Assembly: GCA_011033025.1 (NCBI GenBank)
Contig: WFMF01000366.1
Coordinates: 1-64,000, forward strand
DNA length: 64,000 bases
Reading direction: 5' to 3'
From: Beroe forskalii
Lineage: Eukaryota > Ctenophora > Nuda > Beroida > Beroidae
The position numbers were made by a program, and so were the translations under genes. Position 1 is the first letter of the stretch, and every line of letters starts with the position of its first letter. Below the pieces are notes generated by a model. That model was not told the DNA's origin. It searched no databases and worked only from the letters and a program-made list of their open reading frames with translations. This document shows, in pieces, positions 60,988 through 64,000 of the stretch.

Positions 60988-62317
60988 AATGGATATATTT
61001 GAACTTTTTTTATTCACGTAATAAGATTAGCAACCTTGCTCTGTAGTTGATAATATAGTATCTCTTTGAACGGTTGTTTGTAATAGCACCAGCAGGGGCG
61101 GGGTGCAGCGTGACGGACTTAGTAGCGGGTAGCCCACTAGCCCTCTCCTTTCCTGATCAGGATTAATAAATAGAACTGAAAGATTTTTTGAAATCATTGT
61201 GTGGGTTTTTCTAGGACCAGGAACACAAAAAATACAGCAATCATCACAAAAAGCTTCCATAGTCTGTACTATAATCACAGCTTTATCATCAATGTCTGAT
61301 CATATTGGAAGTGAAGCAGGTCCTACGTCGCATGTTGGATGAAATTTGTCTCAATTCTCATATTTTGTTCTCAAGTGAGCAATCTACCTGGAACTCAGTT
61401 GTAGTATTGATTTATTATCCACGTTGCACACTAGGTACTTTTTGTACAGAGTTTGGACAAAGGAGAAATTACATTGAATGTTCATTGGAGTATTGTTATG
61501 GAAAATCGTTGTGTACACAAACAATACGCAGCGTATGCCGTATCACACTATACAGTATCCACTTAACAATACATCATCCAGGGGGGAAGGTCGCAGTTCT
61601 ACGGTTAGGTACGACTGTTTATCCCCATCGAAGCTTGAACGGGGATAAAAGGTCGCAGCTGTACTGTTATCTACGACTTTTTATCCCCAGCTTCATTCCG
61701 AGCTCATTTTCAACAGGGGATAAAAGTCGCAGTCTATCGCAGAAGTACGCCTTTTCATTCCCCTCAAATACATTATAGATCAAAGGTAAAGCAGGGGGTA
61801 AAAGGTTGGACCTGTGCCCCATGGTGGTAAAAGGTCGGGGGAAAAGGTTGCATCACCTACATCATTAAAAATACATCATACAATATAAGACAGGAAGAGT
61901 GACTTGTGGACTCGCTAATTGGGACACACTTGACATAGTTACTATAGGTGCACCATTGTACAATGTACAATACACCGGTCAGTCACCACTGAATTGTACA
62001 GTGAGGCACTATACATCAAATCACCATTCTGTACACTACACAGTTAATATGTACTGCACACATGAATAATTCTGCGCTAGTGATATGTTGAATACTGCAA
62101 ACGATGTGCAGTTGACAACTATACCTACACGCTGAACACAACGCTGTACAATGTACATTAACCCAATACACGGTTATTGGTTAACATGCACACTACACCT
62201 ACACCTAATACTCACTATACAATATACATGCACCTAATACTCTCTATACCTACAGTCTACACTTTGGTCCGTATGTTAGTCACTCACTAGGTGGTGACTC
62301 ACTAGTGAGTGACTACC
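60988..62317. other. Spacer before SETD1, likely holding its first exon
   Basis: It contains the truncated transposon at 61579-61857 and TGTACA-rich DNA (61960-62240). The visible SETD1 exons lack a start codon, so a short first coding exon may lie here or further left, but I could not pick it out. A palindrome (AGTCACTCACTA .. TAGTGAGTGACT) lies at about 62278-62314. Confidence 0.4.
61579..61857. mobile_element. Truncated second copy of the 24236 element
   Basis: Closely matches the right part of the element at 24236-24940: GGTCGCAGTTCTACGGTTAG, CCCCATCGAAGCTTGAACGG, CGAGCTCATTTTCAA and GTGGTAAAAGGTCGGGG, ending TTGCATCACC. The left third is absent. Confidence 0.8.
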
Positions 62318-62462
62318 AACACAAGGCTAATCTCCCTGTCCCTCAGTACACAAGGCTAATCTCCCTGTCCCTCAGTACACAAGGCTAATCTCCCTGTCCC
62401 TCAGTACACAAGGCTAATCTCCCTGTCCCTCAGTACACAAGGCTAATCTCCCTGTCCCTCAG
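62318..62462 (+). repeat. SETD1: 29-bp acceptor minisatellite abutting a SETD1 exon
   Basis: Five copies of ACACAAGGCTAATCTCCCTG / TCCCTCAGT. The last ends TGTCCCTCAG|TACACACGGAGC, the first visible SETD1 exon. Every copy therefore has the same pyrimidine tract, CAG and first exon bases (TACACA). Using the penultimate decoy runs into TGA within the exon. Confidence 0.9.
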
Positions 62463-63969
62463 TACACACGGAGCTACCCGAGGCTCAAGGCAAGAACTGG
62501 AAGCTGATGCTGGACCCCTTCATGAAGGCTAAGGGAAAGGGCGCCACCAAAGTCATCCGATATGGGGGCAGACTGGATGGCCCAGATGTGAGTACACCTG
62601 GTCACATTCCTCACCAAATATTTCCTCTTATTCGCGTTCCTCACGTGATATTTCCTTGTATTTACATTCTTTAGAGTGAGGCTGGCTAGTGGCTATGGGC
62701 CAGCAATCGTACAGACGATGATGAGTATCTGATAACACCTTTACCTTACAAGATCCATTTATTTTGAAAATCATTTCAGGAACTGCCGGCTGTAATCAAA
62801 GATCCGCGCTTTTTCCCGGTTCATCGTCAGAAAGAAGTTGACCTAAAAATGCCTAAATTCAAGGTGAGAATAACAGCTTTATTATCCATTTCTTGATTGT
62901 CAAAACTCAGGGCAGGTTCCTATTTTCTATGTAATAGTTGTTCTGTATTATATTAATCTCTGTGGAACATGCCATGTTCCACTCAACATGCCTCATTCTG
63001 TGGAACATGCCTCAACTGAACTGAACGTCACACTCCCCCTCAGTATGACAAGTGGTCTGTCGGGTCACCGCCCATGAAGTCCATCTTCATCTACGGACTC
63101 AACGACAACGTGAACCAGGAATTCCTGACGGACCAGTTCGAACCGCTCGGACAGATTGATCAGCTCAAGGTACAAGGGTCGTTCATAAGTTTTGAGCCCT
63201 TTTAATTTTCCGAAACTTTTAAAAATTCAACGAATTTTCTGTACGTAATTATCACCAGTAAAAACCTCCTGGTGGAGCGAACATTACGATGAAATAAGCA
63301 GTTGAATATAATATGTAGATTGTGATTATTCCCATGATCATAATGAACGAAAATTATATCTCTCAATCGCAGCCAAGCATAAAAACTAAAAAGCATAATC
63401 GTCCTCACATATAAATTATAATTATTCATGCTGCCACTAAAGACCACTCTGACTGATGGCATTGTCAGCCTGCAACTTCCTGTCCTTGTTGTAATATGTA
63501 ACTGTTGTTCTCTGCTGAGTAGCTCTTCCCATGTAAGGTATAACCAGCCCCCGTTGTCTGGTGTACGGGTGTACTCATTCAGCTTGAGTACTTCCATACT
63601 CGAGCATGTAGTCTCGTCTTCCTTCTTGCGCGGACGGCGGAGGTCTGCGGTTAAATGCTCCAGCCTCCATAGTCCATATGAACGTCATTATAAATCTATG
63701 GTCTGCATATTTTAGCTCGGACTTCCACCGCCATATTGGCCCGCTTTTAACTTTTTAAACGCTCCCACGTAACCAGGTATTTCCTTTGCCCCTGGACTTC
63801 ATGAAAACCCCTCCCCCTGCACAGGTATACTACCACCCGAAGACGAATAAGCACCTTGGAATAGCGTTCGTATCGTTCAGCAGCCCCAGCGTGACTAAAG
63901 AGGTCCTGGCTAAGTTCCACGGCACTTCCATCATGGGGAACATCGTGAACATAAAACCCGACCCACTGT
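62463..63969 (+). CDS. SETD1: SETD1 histone methyltransferase, 5' part (continues beyond window)
   Basis: Four exons in phase: 62463-62587, 62780-62863, 63044-63169 and 63825-63969 (phase 1, CTGT|GTGAGT). They encode KNWKLMLDPFMKAKGKGATK, VIRYGGRL, IKDPRFFPVHRQKEVD, MPKFKYDKWSVGSPPMKSI, then the RRM: FIYGLNDNVNQEFL, the junction into VYYHPKTNKHLGIAFVSF, and FHGTSIMGNIVNI. Order and spacing match the N-terminal 'W(K/N)L..DP...YRYDG...DPR...KFK' and RRM of SETD1A/B (Set1). Known role: H3K4 methylation in the COMPASS complex; the RRM region contacts RNA and partners. The start codon exon and all downstream parts, including the SET domain, are not visible. Confidence 0.92.
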
Positions 63970-64000
63970 GTGAGTATTGTGTAAAGTGCCCTTATTATTT

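Overview
The window is genomic DNA of an intron-rich, AT-leaning animal. It carries single-copy metazoan genes with clear orthologues: DENND4, the MYST acetyltransferase KAT5/Tip60, the 5' part of the histone methyltransferase SETD1, and the zinc-finger/LC8-binding factor ATMIN. Introns are bounded by GT..AG. Dispersed inverted-repeat elements and minisatellites are abundant, and two genes sit inside introns of another gene. This suits a non-bilaterian marine invertebrate; a ctenophore is my guess because nested intronic genes are common there, but nothing here proves the phylum.

Layout. 1-10.7 kb is mostly non-coding, with inverted-repeat elements, a 25-bp minisatellite and the probable last two exons of an unrecognised plus-strand gene (7787-8456). 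DENND4 (plus strand, about 20 coding exons) fills 11050-38007. Its introns hold a 2.8-kb long-terminal-inverted-repeat transposon relic (13764-16588), an intronless XK-related membrane protein with an ARM-like N-terminus (20081-23238), an antisense five-exon secreted protein (29718-27551) and several smaller elements. After a repeat-rich spacer come KAT5 (minus, 46455-42849), an intronless four-pass membrane protein (minus, 48443-47667) and a 1.9-kb 18-bp minisatellite. ATMIN (56173-57648), a small C2H2 gene (58132-58900), an intronless secreted protein (60118-60987) and the start of SETD1 (from 62463, leaving the window) follow on the plus strand.

The most unusual property is where the tandem repeats lie. 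At least six arrays end exactly on a coding exon edge, and their repeat unit contains the splice site itself: DENND4 exons 2, 9, 12 and 19 (acceptors), KAT5 exon 4 (donor) and the first visible SETD1 exon (acceptor). The DENND4 start-codon exon has a similar triplicated acceptor. Two further tandem repeats span stop codons (the four-pass protein and KAT5). Real splice sites therefore sit next to a handful to about sixty near-identical decoys. In most arrays I translated, using a decoy or reading through leads to a stop codon. For DENND4 exon 19 the nearest decoy would add 11 codons in frame.

Functions. KAT5 and SETD1 are chromatin writers. ATMIN is a transcription factor with a cluster of LC8-binding TQT motifs. 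DENND4 is a Rab10-type exchange factor. No operon-like relation is implied. Three 1-base frame breaks occur, all in the two intronless genes XKR-like and ATMIN; sequence error, decay and recoding cannot be told apart from the DNA alone.
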